From positions 118,649-182,648 of the forward strand of contig CANLNK010000009.1 in assembly GCA_947492575.1 (NCBI GenBank): DNA of 64,000 bases, in the 5' to 3' direction. The position numbers and the translations under genes were made by a program. Below the pieces are notes generated by a model. The model worked only from the letters and a program-made list of their open reading frames with translations, searched no databases and had not been told where the DNA came from. Source of the stretch: an uncultured Thalassotalea sp. Its GTDB lineage: Bacteria > Pseudomonadota > Gammaproteobacteria > Enterobacterales > Alteromonadaceae. Below are positions 63,933 to 64,000 of the stretch, in pieces; positions within the stretch are counted from its first letter, which is position 1; the number at the start of each line of letters is the position of its first letter.

Positions 63933-64000
<68 letters not shown>

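Overview
The window looks like a chromosomal segment of a marine gammaproteobacterium of the Alteromonadales, probably close to Colwelliaceae (Colwellia/Thalassotalea type). This is inferred from protein style, moderately low GC, the GlyGly-CTERM protease and the mix of enterobacterial-like synteny blocks with marine accessory genes. No phage, insertion sequence or CRISPR array is visible.

About 1-32 kb is mostly core genome. It holds a partial acyltransferase, fadE (with a FadR-like site) divergent from yafJ, purMN with two DUF-type envelope neighbours, hda, the perM/bepA/yfgD block (here with a TusA-like gene and an unknown 211-aa gene), bcp-gcvR divergent from dapA-bamC, yffB-dapE with a VanY-type peptidase, ackA-pta divergent from yfbV, then rlmA, xthA, ychJ and a SulA-like gene behind two perfect SOS boxes. 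A large secreted serine protease with a PA-type insertion and a GlyGly-CTERM tail follows.

About 32.4-45.1 kb is a complete nitrate-assimilation locus. The NasT (ANTAR antiterminator) and NasS (nitrate sensor) genes come first. Next is a leader with two tandem hairpins and an intrinsic terminator, then an ABC nitrate transporter (SBP, permease, ATPase), an outer-membrane porin, nirB, nirD and nasA. The expected logic is that nitrate frees NasT from NasS, NasT binds the leader hairpins, and transcription reads through into uptake and reduction to ammonium. No separate NasA reductase subunit is present.

About 45-50 kb is accessory: a solute-binding protein, an ohrR/ohr peroxide-defence pair with two clear operators, a P460-like c-type cytochrome, a CurA-like reductase and a patatin-like protein.

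About 50-61.4 kb holds fadD and a nine-gene fatty-acid catabolic operon divergent from a LysR gene: histidine phosphatase, SDR, acyl-CoA dehydrogenase, APH-type kinase, SDR, large acyl-CoA dehydrogenase, MaoC hydratase, SDR, thiolase. The kinase/dehydrogenase pair resembles the two halves of ACAD10/ACAD11 and the LvaA/LvaC pair of levulinate catabolism. It therefore suggests a route for 4-hydroxyacyl-CoAs through a phosphorylated intermediate followed by beta-oxidation; this is the most attractive functional hypothesis of the window.

The right end carries three small genes and the 3' part of an initiator tRNA-fMet gene, preceded on the + strand by two broken copies of its 3' segment.
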